From Longimicrobiaceae bacterium (GTDB lineage Bacteria; Gemmatimonadota; Gemmatimonadetes; Longimicrobiales; Longimicrobiaceae): a DNA stretch of 5,521 nucleotides. The translations under genes and the position numbers were made by a program. The notes beneath the pieces were generated by a model. The model was not told where the DNA came from and ran no database searches. It was given only the letters and a program-made list of their open reading frames with translations. The stretch covers positions 1 to 5,521 of the forward strand of contig JASLAX010000228.1 of NCBI GenBank assembly GCA_030146875.1. The letters run 5' to 3'. Each line of letters opens with the position of its first letter. Position 1 is the first letter of the stretch. Below, one piece after another: positions 1-5,521 of this stretch.

Positions 1-2
1 GC

Positions 3-578
3 GACCGCGCCGCCGCCGCCCTGGCCGCGCGCGGGTGGGACGGGCACGCGCCGCTGGTGGTGGTGCACGCGGGCTGCGGGCACGCCCACGCGCGCGCCTG
101 GCCGGCCGAGCGGTATCGGCGGACGTTCGCCGAGGTGGCGGCGGAGGACGGCGCGCCGTTCTTCGTCTTCACCGGCGCGGGGGCCGAGGCCGCGGACGCC
201 GAGGCGCTGGCGGCGGGGCTCCCCGGGCGCGCCGCGGCGGCCACCGGCCTCTCCCTCCCCGACCTGATCGGCCTCCTCTCCCTGGCCGCCGTGCTGGTCT
301 CCGGCAACACCGGGGTCATGCACCTGGCCGCGGCGCTGGGACGTCCCCAGGTGGTGCTGGAGGGGCCCAACGACGAGCGGCGCTGGGGCGCCCTGAACGA
401 CGCCGCCACGGTGATCCGCTCCACCTGCCCCGGGTGCCCGTGCCTGGACATGGGGTGGGAGTTCCACCGCACCGACGGCTTCTGCATGGAGCAGATCCCC
501 GTCGACGCGGTGGTACGGGCGACGCTCGCCGCGCTGGCTCCGGCGTCGTCTCCGCGGGCGGCCACTGCGAGCGGGTGA
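3..578 (+). CDS. GT9-family glycosyltransferase (ADP-heptose:LPS heptosyltransferase-like), 5'-truncated by window edge
   Basis: This is the C-terminal 191 residues of a glycosyltransferase. The reading frame is open to the left edge, so the true start lies outside and the GTG codons near 57 are internal. The visible part matches the nucleotide-sugar-binding half of GT9 enzymes, which transfer heptose or related sugars onto lipid A-core or other surface glycans at the inner face of the inner membrane. Visible landmarks are a VVVHAGCG strand followed by RAWPAERY (near residues 19-37; family members usually read PG...K.WP), FFVFTG, then SGNTGVMHLAAALG (300-341) and VLEGPNDERRWG, the hallmark of the donor site. 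A cysteine group C-x2-C-x-C and a later CM (codons at 426, 435, 441 and 483) matches a cysteine pattern seen near the C-terminus of many GT9 proteins. Full GT9 proteins are about 330-380 residues, so nearly half is missing. The donor sugar cannot be told. It is followed by a gap with its own promoter, so it probably ends an upstream transcription unit. Confidence 0.85.
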   Translation, partial: DRAAAALAARGWDGHAPLVVVHAGCGHAHARAWPAERYRRTFAEVAAEDGAPFFVFTGAGAEAADAEALAAGLPGRAAAATGLSLPDLIGLLSLAAVLVSGNTGVMHLAAALGRPQVVLEGPNDERRWGALNDAATVIRSTCPGCPCLDMGWEFHRTDGFCMEQIPVDAVVRATLAALAPASSPRAATASG

Positions 579-598
579 CGCGGCGGGCCGTCGTTCGT

Positions 599-628
599 CT
601 GGAAGTAGAGGCGCCGCCCCGCTATACT
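599..628 (+). promoter_or_regulatory. Putative sigma-70-type promoter for the export operon
   Basis: TATACT at 623-628 matches the TATAAT -10 consensus at five of six bases and stands out as one of the few AT-rich hexamers in this GC-rich window. An 18-base spacer upstream lies CTGGAA (599-604), a weak -35 match (three of six to TTGACA). Transcription would start near 634-636, giving a leader of about 48 bases before the ATG at 683. The site lies in the only intergenic gap, directly ahead of the first gene of an overlapping series, which supports it. The -35 assignment is uncertain. Confidence 0.5.
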
Positions 629-633
629 TCACG

Positions 634-660
634 GCTGTCCGCGCGCGAGGCGCGGGCGGC
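634..660 (+). promoter_or_regulatory. GC-rich hairpin in the 5' leader, starting at the predicted transcription start
   Basis: Bases 634-644 pair with 650-660 over 11 contiguous pairs (nine Watson-Crick, two G-U) around a five-base loop, GCGAG. If transcription starts near 634-636, the transcript would begin with this stem-loop, a placement known to protect some bacterial mRNAs from 5'-end-dependent decay. There is no T-run after it (the following bases are GTACCCGTTCCC), so it does not look like an intrinsic terminator. GC-rich sequence forms stems easily by chance, so a function is only inferred. Confidence 0.35.
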
Positions 661-682
661 GCCGTACCCGTTCCCGCGTCCC

Positions 683-1333
683 ATGGCACCCCGGAAGCGC
701 CTGCTCGCCACCGTCCTGCTCGCCGCGCTCGCCGGCGCGTGCGCCCCGCCGCTCCGCACCGTGGGCCCCTTCCCCGTGGAGGCGCCCGGCGACGGGGGCA
801 GCGTGCGCACCGGCGACCAGGTGGCGCTGCGGATCTTCCGCGAGCCGGAGATGAGCGGTGCGTACCTGGTGGCGCCCGACGGCACCGTCACGCTGCCGCG
901 CCTGGGCGTGGTGCCCGTGGCCGGCCGCTCGGTGAGCTCGCTGCGCGACTCGCTGCGCGTCTCGTTCGCGCGCTACCTGCGGAACCCGTCCATCGACGTC
1001 ACCGTGCTGCGGCGCGTGGGCGTGTCCGGCGGGGTGCGCAAGCCGGACCTCTACACGGTGGACCCCACCATGACGCTGCGCGACGTGCTGGCCGCGGCCG
1101 GGGGGCTCACCGAGTCGGCCAACCCCACCCGCATCACCATCATCCGCGACGAGCAGCCCCTGCTGCTGGAGGCCGACCAGATGTCGCGCTTCCGCGCCGC
1201 GGCGCTGCGCTCGGGCGACCAGGTGGTGGTGGCCGAGAAGTCGTGGGTGCAGCGGAACGCCCTGGCCGTCGTCTCCACCGCGGCGCTGGTGGTGCCCACG
1301 GTGATCGCCATCGCAGACCGGCTGAAGAACTGA
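683..1333 (+). CDS. Short polysaccharide export (OPX/Wza-like) outer-membrane lipoprotein
   Basis: A 216-residue protein of the polysaccharide biosynthesis/export family, which forms the outer-membrane end of capsule and exopolysaccharide export machines. It starts with a lipoprotein signal: basic MAPRKR, a hydrophobic stretch, then LAGAC with the candidate lipidated cysteine at residue 20. A Poly_export domain follows (about residues 40-110; key stretches TGDQVALRIF, VAPDGTVTLPRLG and LRNPSIDVTV). One SLBB domain comes next (about 112-184; GVRKPDLYTV, LRDVLAAAGGLTESA, LRSGDQVVV). A hydrophobic segment (about 193-211) follows SWVQRN and ends in DRLKN. Wza is about 380 residues with more SLBB repeats and a pore-forming C-terminal helix, so this is a short-class OPX protein. 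The ATG at 683 is chosen because it gives an exact signal peptide. The frame is open far upstream, but that part is compositional noise. No clear Shine-Dalgarno precedes it. Its TGA shares one base with the next gene's ATG (TGATG), implying coupling. The -3 lipobox residue is Ala rather than the usual Leu, so lipidation is likely but not certain. Confidence 0.88.
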   Translation: MAPRKRLLATVLLAALAGACAPPLRTVGPFPVEAPGDGGSVRTGDQVALRIFREPEMSGAYLVAPDGTVTLPRLGVVPVAGRSVSSLRDSLRVSFARYLRNPSIDVTVLRRVGVSGGVRKPDLYTVDPTMTLRDVLAAAGGLTESANPTRITIIRDEQPLLLEADQMSRFRAAALRSGDQVVVAEKSWVQRNALAVVSTAALVVPTVIAIADRLKN

Positions 1334-3426
1334 TGCGCGCTCCCCAGACCTCCGGCCCCCCGGCGGACGACGCCATCGAGCTGGGCGAGCTGCTGCGCCA
1401 CCTGCGCCGCGGCTCCCCCTGGATCCTGGGCGGCGTGGTGGTGGGCCTGGCCGCCGCGGCCGCGTTCACGGCGCTGGCCCGCCCGCGCTACGACGCCTCG
1501 TCCAAGGTCCTGCTCCGCAACTTCTCCGACGCGCGCTCCGGCGCCCTCTCCCGCCTGGGCGGGCTGGCCGACATCATCGCCGGGGGCGGCAACCCGGCCT
1601 TCGAGTCGGAGCTGGAGATCCTGACCTCGCGCGCCGTGGTGGGCGCGGTGGTGGACTCGCTGGGCCTGCAGGTGCGCGTGCTGGAGCCGCGCGCCACGCC
1701 CGTCTCCGCCCTGTTCGCCCGGGTGGCCCCCGCCGAGCGGATCGAGGGGCCGCTGCGCTACACCTTCCGCCGCAGCGGGAACGCGTACGTGGTGGAGGGC
1801 CCCGGCGCCGGCTCCGCCACGGTGCGCCCCGGCGGCACCGCCGTGCTCCCCGCCGGGCGCCTGACGCTGCGCGCGTCCGGGCTGCCCGACGAGTTCCAGG
1901 TGGAGGTGGACGACCGCCGCGACGCCGTCGCGGGCGTGGAGAGGCGCCTGGTGGCCGAGAAGACTGCGGGCGAGGTGGCGGAGCTGGAGTTCAGCGCCCC
2001 CGACCCGGCCACGGCCGCCGCGGTGCCGAACGCGCTGGTCGCCAAGTACCTGCAGCGCCGCGCGGTGCAGGACCGCGGGGTGAACCGGTACCGCTACGAC
2101 TTCCTGGTCGCCCACACCGACTCCATCCGCCGCCAGCTCGCCGCGGCCGAGGACCAGCTCCGCGAGCACCAGGAGCGGAGCGGCGTGCTGGACCCCGAGC
2201 TCTCCGGCCGCACCGAGGTGGAGCGGGCGATGGTGCTGCAGGGCGAGGGCGAGACGCTGGACGTGGAGCGCCGCGCGCTTCGGCGGATGCTGGAGGGCCT
2301 CTCCTCGGGGCGCCTGTCGGTGCAGGAGATCGCCGCCTACCCCGCGTTCCTGCGCAACCCGGCCATCTCGGAGCTGACCTCGCACATCCTGACGCTGCGC
2401 ACCAAGCGCCAGGACCTGCTGGAGCGCCGTACCGAGGAGGACCCCGAGGTGCTGGCGATGACGCAGAGCATCCGCGCCTCCGAGGCGCAGCTCGCCTCCA
2501 TGAGCCGCGCGTACCTGGAGGGGCTGGACAAGCAGGCGGCCGAGGTCCAGACGGAGCTGGCCGGCTACCGCGGAGAGCTGGCCGCGCTCCCCGCCGCGGC
2601 GCAGGTCTCCTACCGCCTGATGCGCGAGGTGCGGCGCCTGGGCGAGACGCTGGTGGCGCTGCAGAGCCAGCTCGTGCAGACCCGCCTGGCCGCCATGGCC
2701 GAGGGCGGCGACGTGCAGCAGATCGACCCCGCCGTGCCGCCGCGCCACCCGGCCTTCCCCTCGCTCCCGGTGAACCTGGCGGCCGGCCTGCTCGGCGGGC
2801 TGATCCTGGGCGTGGCCGCCGCGCTGGGCAGGGGGTACCTGGACCCGCGCGTGCGCGACGTCTCCGACGCCCTGCGCGCCGGCGGCATCCCCGCCATCCC
2901 CTTCGATCCGCGCGCTCCGCTGCTGCTGCACGGGATCGCCGACCGCCGCAGCGTCCTGGTCCTCCCCCTGCGGGGCGGCGACGGCTACGCGGTGGGGGAG
3001 CGCATCGCCGAGGCGGCGGCGCTGCAGGGGCGCGACGTGGCCCTGCTGGAGCTGGACGCCGCCACCCGCGCGGCCCCGCGCGCCCTCGCCCCCCGGGAGG
3101 AGGTGCCCACGGAGGGCTCCGCGCTGCCGGTGGAGTACGGGGTGCAGCGCCGCGCGCTGGGCCGCGCGCTGTCGCGCGACGCGCACGAGAAGCTGTTGGA
3201 CATGGAGCGCACGCACTCGCTGGTGGTGGCGGTGGCGAGCGGCCCAGAGTCGCCGTGGACGACCGCTCTCCTCTCCCCGGACCGCCCGGTGGTGCTGGTG
3301 GGGCGCGCGGGGAGCCTGCGGGTGGACGAGCTGCGCGCGACCGTGGACGCCCTGCACCGCGGCGGCGCGAACGCCGCGGCGCTGGTGCTGCAGAACGGGG
3401 CCTCCGGTGGCGCTCCAGACGCTTGA
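1333..3426 (+). CDS. Wzz/GumC-type polysaccharide co-polymerase with a degenerate tyrosine-autokinase domain
   Basis: A 697-residue inner-membrane protein of the PCP-2 class, which controls polymer length and links the inner membrane to the OPX channel. In order: a short cytoplasmic N-terminus; TM1 (about 30-49) followed by RPRYDASSKVLLR, typical of Wzz; a periplasmic region with ESELEILTSR (91-100), and long charged, probably coiled-coil helices (about 257-290 and 350-420); a GNVR-type segment ending in the proline-rich PAVPPRHPAFPSLP (466-479); TM2 (about 482-498); and a cytoplasmic domain of about 200 residues. That domain follows the layout of a BY-kinase: strand VLVLPL, then GRDVALLELDA (566-576), and RPVVLVGRAGSLRVDELRA (about 651-669). 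However, the Walker A site reads RGGDGYAVGE (547-556) with no GKS/T. The A' site reads LLELDAATRA rather than LLVDADLRRP. The Walker B position reads VAVASGP with Ala for Asp, and no tyrosine cluster ends the protein. I infer a pseudokinase. The ATG is set by the 1-base overlap with the upstream stop. The open frame before it is a shadow of the OPX gene. Confidence 0.88.
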   Translation: MRAPQTSGPPADDAIELGELLRHLRRGSPWILGGVVVGLAAAAAFTALARPRYDASSKVLLRNFSDARSGALSRLGGLADIIAGGGNPAFESELEILTSRAVVGAVVDSLGLQVRVLEPRATPVSALFARVAPAERIEGPLRYTFRRSGNAYVVEGPGAGSATVRPGGTAVLPAGRLTLRASGLPDEFQVEVDDRRDAVAGVERRLVAEKTAGEVAELEFSAPDPATAAAVPNALVAKYLQRRAVQDRGVNRYRYDFLVAHTDSIRRQLAAAEDQLREHQERSGVLDPELSGRTEVERAMVLQGEGETLDVERRALRRMLEGLSSGRLSVQEIAAYPAFLRNPAISELTSHILTLRTKRQDLLERRTEEDPEVLAMTQSIRASEAQLASMSRAYLEGLDKQAAEVQTELAGYRGELAALPAAAQVSYRLMREVRRLGETLVALQSQLVQTRLAAMAEGGDVQQIDPAVPPRHPAFPSLPVNLAAGLLGGLILGVAAALGRGYLDPRVRDVSDALRAGGIPAIPFDPRAPLLLHGIADRRSVLVLPLRGGDGYAVGERIAEAAALQGRDVALLELDAATRAAPRALAPREEVPTEGSALPVEYGVQRRALGRALSRDAHEKLLDMERTHSLVVAVASGPESPWTTALLSPDRPVVLVGRAGSLRVDELRATVDALHRGGANAAALVLQNGASGGAPDA
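3397..3400 (+). promoter_or_regulatory. Possible ribosome binding site for the Wzy/ligase gene
   Basis: GGGG, six bases before the GTG at 3407 and inside the end of the co-polymerase gene. It is weak, but it favours the GTG at 3407 over later in-frame GTG codons such as the one at 3479, which would place the start inside the first hydrophobic segment's basic flank. Confidence 0.3.
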
Positions 3427-4750
3427 CCTCTCCGCGTCCGCGGCCGGCCTCGCCGCCGCGCCGCGGCGGTCGGCGCGGGTGCGGGCGGTGGCGGTGCTGC
3501 GGGTGGCGCTGCTCCTGCTGGTGGTGGGGCAGCTCGGCCGGGTGCCGGTGCTGCAGGCCGGGAGCAAGGACGCCCCCATCCTCCTGAACGACCTGCTCGT
3601 CCTCTCCGTGGTGGCCGCGGGGGGCCTCGTCGCGCTGCAGCGCAGGCGGCTGGTGCTGGACCGCCCCGCTGCGCTGGGCCTGGCCTTCGCGGCCGTCGGC
3701 GGGCTCTCGGCGCTGGCGGCCGTGCCGCGCTTCGGGCTGAGCGCCTTCCAGCTCGTCTTCTCCCTGGCCTACCTGGCCCGCTGGCTCGCCTACTTCGGCG
3801 TGTACGTCACCGCCGTGAACGTGCTGCGCGACGAGGACCTGCCGGGCGTCTACGGCACGCTGCTCTCCGCGGTGCTGGCGTTCTCCCTCTTCGGCATCGT
3901 GCAGTCGGCCTTCCTGCCCGACTTCGCCTTCCTGGTGTACCCCGAGGCCGCGGCCTACACCGACTGGGACCCGCAGGGGCACCGGCTGGTGTCCACCCTG
4001 CTGGACCCCAACTACGCCGGCTCGCTGATCGTGCTGACGCTGCTCCCCGCGCTGGCGCTGGTCTCGTACGGCGTGCGGGTGGCGCCGTGGAAGCTGGTCA
4101 CGCTCTTCGTGGCGCTGGGGCTCACCGTCTCGCGCGGCGCGATTGTTGCCTTCGCCGTGGGCGTCGCGGTGATCCTGCTGGGGCGGGGGATCTCGCGCCG
4201 TCTCGTGCGGCTGGGCGCCCTGCTGGGGCTGGCCCTGGTCGTGCTGCTCCCCGTGCTGCTCCGCTTCGCGCTCGCCTACAACAAGCTCCAGCTCGACCGT
4301 TCGGCCCTGGGCCGCGTCCTGGGCTGGGTGCGGGCGCTGGAGGTGTTCTCGGAGCACCCGGTGATCGGGGTGGGCTTCAACACCTACGGCTTCGTGCAGC
4401 AGCTCCTCTACCGCGGCGACGGGCTCACGCGCGCCTCGTTCGGGCTGGACGGCGGGATCCTGCTCATCGCGGTGCTCACCGGCACGGTGGGGCTGGTGCT
4501 GTACCTGGCGATGGTGGCGGTGGTGGGCATGCGCTGCCGGCGCGTCTGGCGCGACGGTGGGGCCGACCCGTGGCACCGGGGGCTGGCGCTGGGCACCGCC
4601 GCGGCGACGGCGGCCGTGGTCGTGCACGGCTTCTTCCTGAACACCCTCCTCTACCCGTTCGTGATCGAGGCGCTGTGGGTGCTGTGGGCGACGACGTACG
4701 TGGCGGCGCGCGCCGGCCGGCGGCACCCGGCGGGGGCCGCCGCATGGTGA
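3407..4750 (+). CDS. O-antigen ligase/Wzy-type polymerase family membrane protein
   Basis: A 447-residue, very hydrophobic protein with about 11-12 membrane segments (for example about 28-45, 57-77, 86-105, 112-135, 150-170, 203-222, 244-260, 267-288, 349-372, 393-413 and 416-436). It matches the Wzy_C/O-antigen ligase family, which joins lipid-linked glycans at the periplasmic face, either polymerising repeat units or transferring the chain to an acceptor. Diagnostic stretches are HRLVSTLLDPNYAGS (192-206), LTVSRGA with Ser242-Arg243, and the long periplasmic loop (about 289-348) holding RVLGWVRALEVFSEHPVIGVGFNTYG split around Arg303 and Glu316. This is followed by LDGGILLIAVLTGTVGLVLYL and HGFFLNTLLYPF. 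Next to OPX and co-polymerase genes, a polymerase role is more likely than a lipid A ligase role, but sequence cannot separate the two. The GTG start at 3407 overlaps the co-polymerase gene by 20 bases. The start is moderately sure, because GTG at 3479 (residue 25) would also leave an intact membrane domain. Confidence 0.87.
   Translation: MALQTLDLSASAAGLAAAPRRSARVRAVAVLRVALLLLVVGQLGRVPVLQAGSKDAPILLNDLLVLSVVAAGGLVALQRRRLVLDRPAALGLAFAAVGGLSALAAVPRFGLSAFQLVFSLAYLARWLAYFGVYVTAVNVLRDEDLPGVYGTLLSAVLAFSLFGIVQSAFLPDFAFLVYPEAAAYTDWDPQGHRLVSTLLDPNYAGSLIVLTLLPALALVSYGVRVAPWKLVTLFVALGLTVSRGAIVAFAVGVAVILLGRGISRRLVRLGALLGLALVVLLPVLLRFALAYNKLQLDRSALGRVLGWVRALEVFSEHPVIGVGFNTYGFVQQLLYRGDGLTRASFGLDGGILLIAVLTGTVGLVLYLAMVAVVGMRCRRVWRDGGADPWHRGLALGTAAATAAVVVHGFFLNTLLYPFVIEALWVLWATTYVAARAGRRHPAGAAAW
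4732..4736 (+). promoter_or_regulatory. Possible ribosome binding site for the methyltransferase gene
   Basis: GGGGG, seven bases ahead of the ATG at 4744 and inside the end of the polymerase gene. It supports ATG 4744 as the start. The match is purine-rich rather than a true GGAGG, and such runs are common in this base composition. Confidence 0.3.
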
Positions 4751-5445
4751 TCGACCGCTCGCTGAACTACGGCCGCCACCTGGTCCGCCGCTTCCTCTCC
4801 GACGCGGGCGAGTACGACGCGGTGCTGGACATCGGCGCGGGGACGGGGGCCGACCTGCTGATCGCGCGCGAGGTGCGCCCGGCGGCCCGGCTGCACGCGG
4901 TGGAGGTGTACCCCCCCGCGGCCGAGGGGCTGCGCCGCCACGGCATGACGGTGCACGCGCTGGACCTAGAGCGCGACCGAATCCCCCTCCCCGACGGCTC
5001 GGTGGACGTGGTGATCGCCAACCAGGTGCTGGAGCACACCAAGGAGATCTTCTGGATCGCGCACGAGGTCACGCGCGTGCTGCGCGTGGGCGGCCACTGG
5101 ATCGTGGGGGTGCCCAACCTGGCCTCGCTGCACAACCGCCTGCTCCTGCTGCTGGGGCGCCAGCCCACGCCCATCCAGAACGCCACGGCGCACGTGCGCG
5201 GCTACACCCGCGGCGACCTTCAGCGCGCACTGGATCTTCCCTTCCCGGGCGGCTACCAGCGGGTCGGCTTCGGGGGGAGCGGCTTCTACCCGTTCCCGCC
5301 GTCGATCGCGAAGCCGCTGGCGGCCGCGCTCCCCACCATGGCGTGGGGAATGTTCCTGATGCTGCGGAAGCGCCGGCCGTACGGGCGCGAGTTCCTGGAG
5401 TACCCGGTGCGAGAGCGCCTGGAGACCAACTTCTTCGTGGGATGA
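4744..5445 (+). CDS. Class I SAM-dependent methyltransferase of a polysaccharide locus
   Basis: A 233-residue soluble protein with a Methyltransf_11-type Rossmann fold that uses S-adenosylmethionine. Motif I is VLDIGAGTG (27-35). The acidic residue ending strand 2 is Glu54 in HAVEVY. ALDLERDRIPLP (72-83) carries the third motif with Asp74. VDVVIANQVLEH (87-98) is the usual strand 4 with the QVLEH signature, and VLRVGGHWIVGVPN (112-125) covers strand 5. The C-terminal part (HVRGYTRGDL, then GSGFYPFPPSIAKPLAAALP and ETNFFVG) resembles the substrate-side region of methyltransferases often found among glycan genes. The acceptor is unknown: a nucleotide sugar, a lipid-linked glycan or the chain end are all possible. 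Its ATG overlaps the preceding stop by seven bases (ATGGTGA), so translation is probably coupled to the polymerase. Length and motifs are complete, with no sign of damage. Confidence 0.87.
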   Translation: MVIDRSLNYGRHLVRRFLSDAGEYDAVLDIGAGTGADLLIAREVRPAARLHAVEVYPPAAEGLRRHGMTVHALDLERDRIPLPDGSVDVVIANQVLEHTKEIFWIAHEVTRVLRVGGHWIVGVPNLASLHNRLLLLLGRQPTPIQNATAHVRGYTRGDLQRALDLPFPGGYQRVGFGGSGFYPFPPSIAKPLAAALPTMAWGMFLMLRKRRPYGREFLEYPVRERLETNFFVG

Positions 5446-5521
5446 TGGACGGATCCGCCGCCTTCCCCGCGCCGCCGGCCCCGCAGCCGCGCCCGCCCCG
5501 CGCCCCGCGCGCGGCGCCCCC
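5442..5521 (+). CDS. Start of a further unidentified gene, cut by the window edge
   Basis: An ATG at 5442 (or the next codon, ATG at 5445) overlaps the methyltransferase stop in the form ATGATGG, the same packing as the other junctions. The frame stays open for 26 codons to the edge. The visible N-terminus begins MMDGSAAF and then is almost only Pro, Ala and Arg, so it looks like a disordered cytoplasmic leader. No domain can be recognised. The other two forward frames are also open here because of base composition, so support comes from the overlap pattern alone. A glycosyltransferase or other glycan gene would fit the context, but this is a guess. Confidence 0.4.
   Translation, partial: MMDGSAAFPAPPAPQPRPPRAPRAAP

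Noticed and set aside
579..660. Intrinsic terminator after the GT9 gene
   Set aside because: The hairpin at 634-660 lacks a T-run and lies downstream of the promoter -10 box, so it is better read as part of the next operon's leader.
35..682. N-terminal extension of the OPX gene back to position 35
   Set aside because: It overlaps the GT9 gene and the promoter region and gives Arg/Gly-rich noise. The ATG at 683 begins a proper lipoprotein signal peptide.
739..1332. Upstream extension of the co-polymerase frame
   Set aside because: It is the out-of-frame shadow of the OPX gene. The ATG at 1333 gives the expected short cytoplasmic N-terminus before TM1.
1051..3579. An 842-residue open frame on the minus strand across the co-polymerase gene
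   Set aside because: Its composition is low-complexity (His, Gln, Arg, Ala, Gly), it has no recognisable domain, and it lies opposite a well-supported gene. Long antisense frames are expected where third positions are nearly all G or C.
1991..4726. A 911-residue open frame on the minus strand across the co-polymerase and polymerase genes
   Set aside because: Same reason: it is Arg/Pro/Ala/Gly-rich noise, with no domain, complementary to two genes with clear family motifs.
4911..4917. Run of seven C residues in the methyltransferase gene as a phase-variation tract
   Set aside because: The run is short, codes for normal Pro-Pro after Tyr, and similar G or C runs of five or six occur elsewhere in this GC-rich window. 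The frame is intact.
1..5521. CRISPR array, tRNA/rRNA, insertion sequence or attachment site
   Set aside because: No regularly spaced direct repeats, no cloverleaf-like sequence and no transposase or inverted-repeat ends were seen. Coding sequence fills nearly the whole window.

Overview
The window is very GC-rich (roughly 70% or more, with almost every third codon position G or C). It carries one run of plus-strand genes for making and exporting a cell-surface polysaccharide. A lipoprotein of the outer-membrane polysaccharide export (OPX/Wza) family together with a GT9 (heptosyltransferase-type) glycosyltransferase points to a bacterium with an outer membrane. The protein style and base composition fit Gemmatimonadota (Longimicrobium-like) best. 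Myxococcota or another GC-rich diderm phylum cannot be excluded from sequence alone.

Layout: (1) positions 3-578 hold the 3' part of a GT9 glycosyltransferase whose start lies before the window. (2) Positions 579-682 are the only real intergenic gap. It holds a good -10 box (TATACT, 623-628) and a GC-rich hairpin (634-660) sitting almost exactly at the predicted transcription start. (3) From 683 onward the genes form one tightly packed, overlapping series: a short OPX lipoprotein (683-1333), a Wzz/GumC-type chain-length and export co-polymerase (1333-3426), an O-antigen ligase/Wzy-type polymerase (3407-4750), a class I SAM-dependent methyltransferase (4744-5445), and the first 26 codons of a further gene running off the end (from 5442). 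Neighbouring genes overlap by 1, 20, 7 and 4 bases, so this is almost certainly one translationally coupled operon.

How the genes work together (inference from families): lipid-linked repeat units are joined in the periplasm by the Wzy-type protein. The co-polymerase sets chain length and spans the periplasm. The OPX lipoprotein forms or gates the outer-membrane end of the export path. The methyltransferase probably modifies a sugar or other cytoplasmic precursor. The GT9 enzyme adds a sugar, but it probably belongs to the preceding transcription unit. No initiating sugar-phosphate transferase, flippase or tyrosine phosphatase is visible, so those must lie outside.

The most notable points are two. 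The co-polymerase carries a cytoplasmic domain that looks like a tyrosine autokinase whose ATP-binding motifs and tyrosine tail are lost. The OPX protein is only about 216 residues and seems too small to form a Wza-like channel by itself. I see no evidence of a wholly new system, mobile element, CRISPR array or RNA gene.
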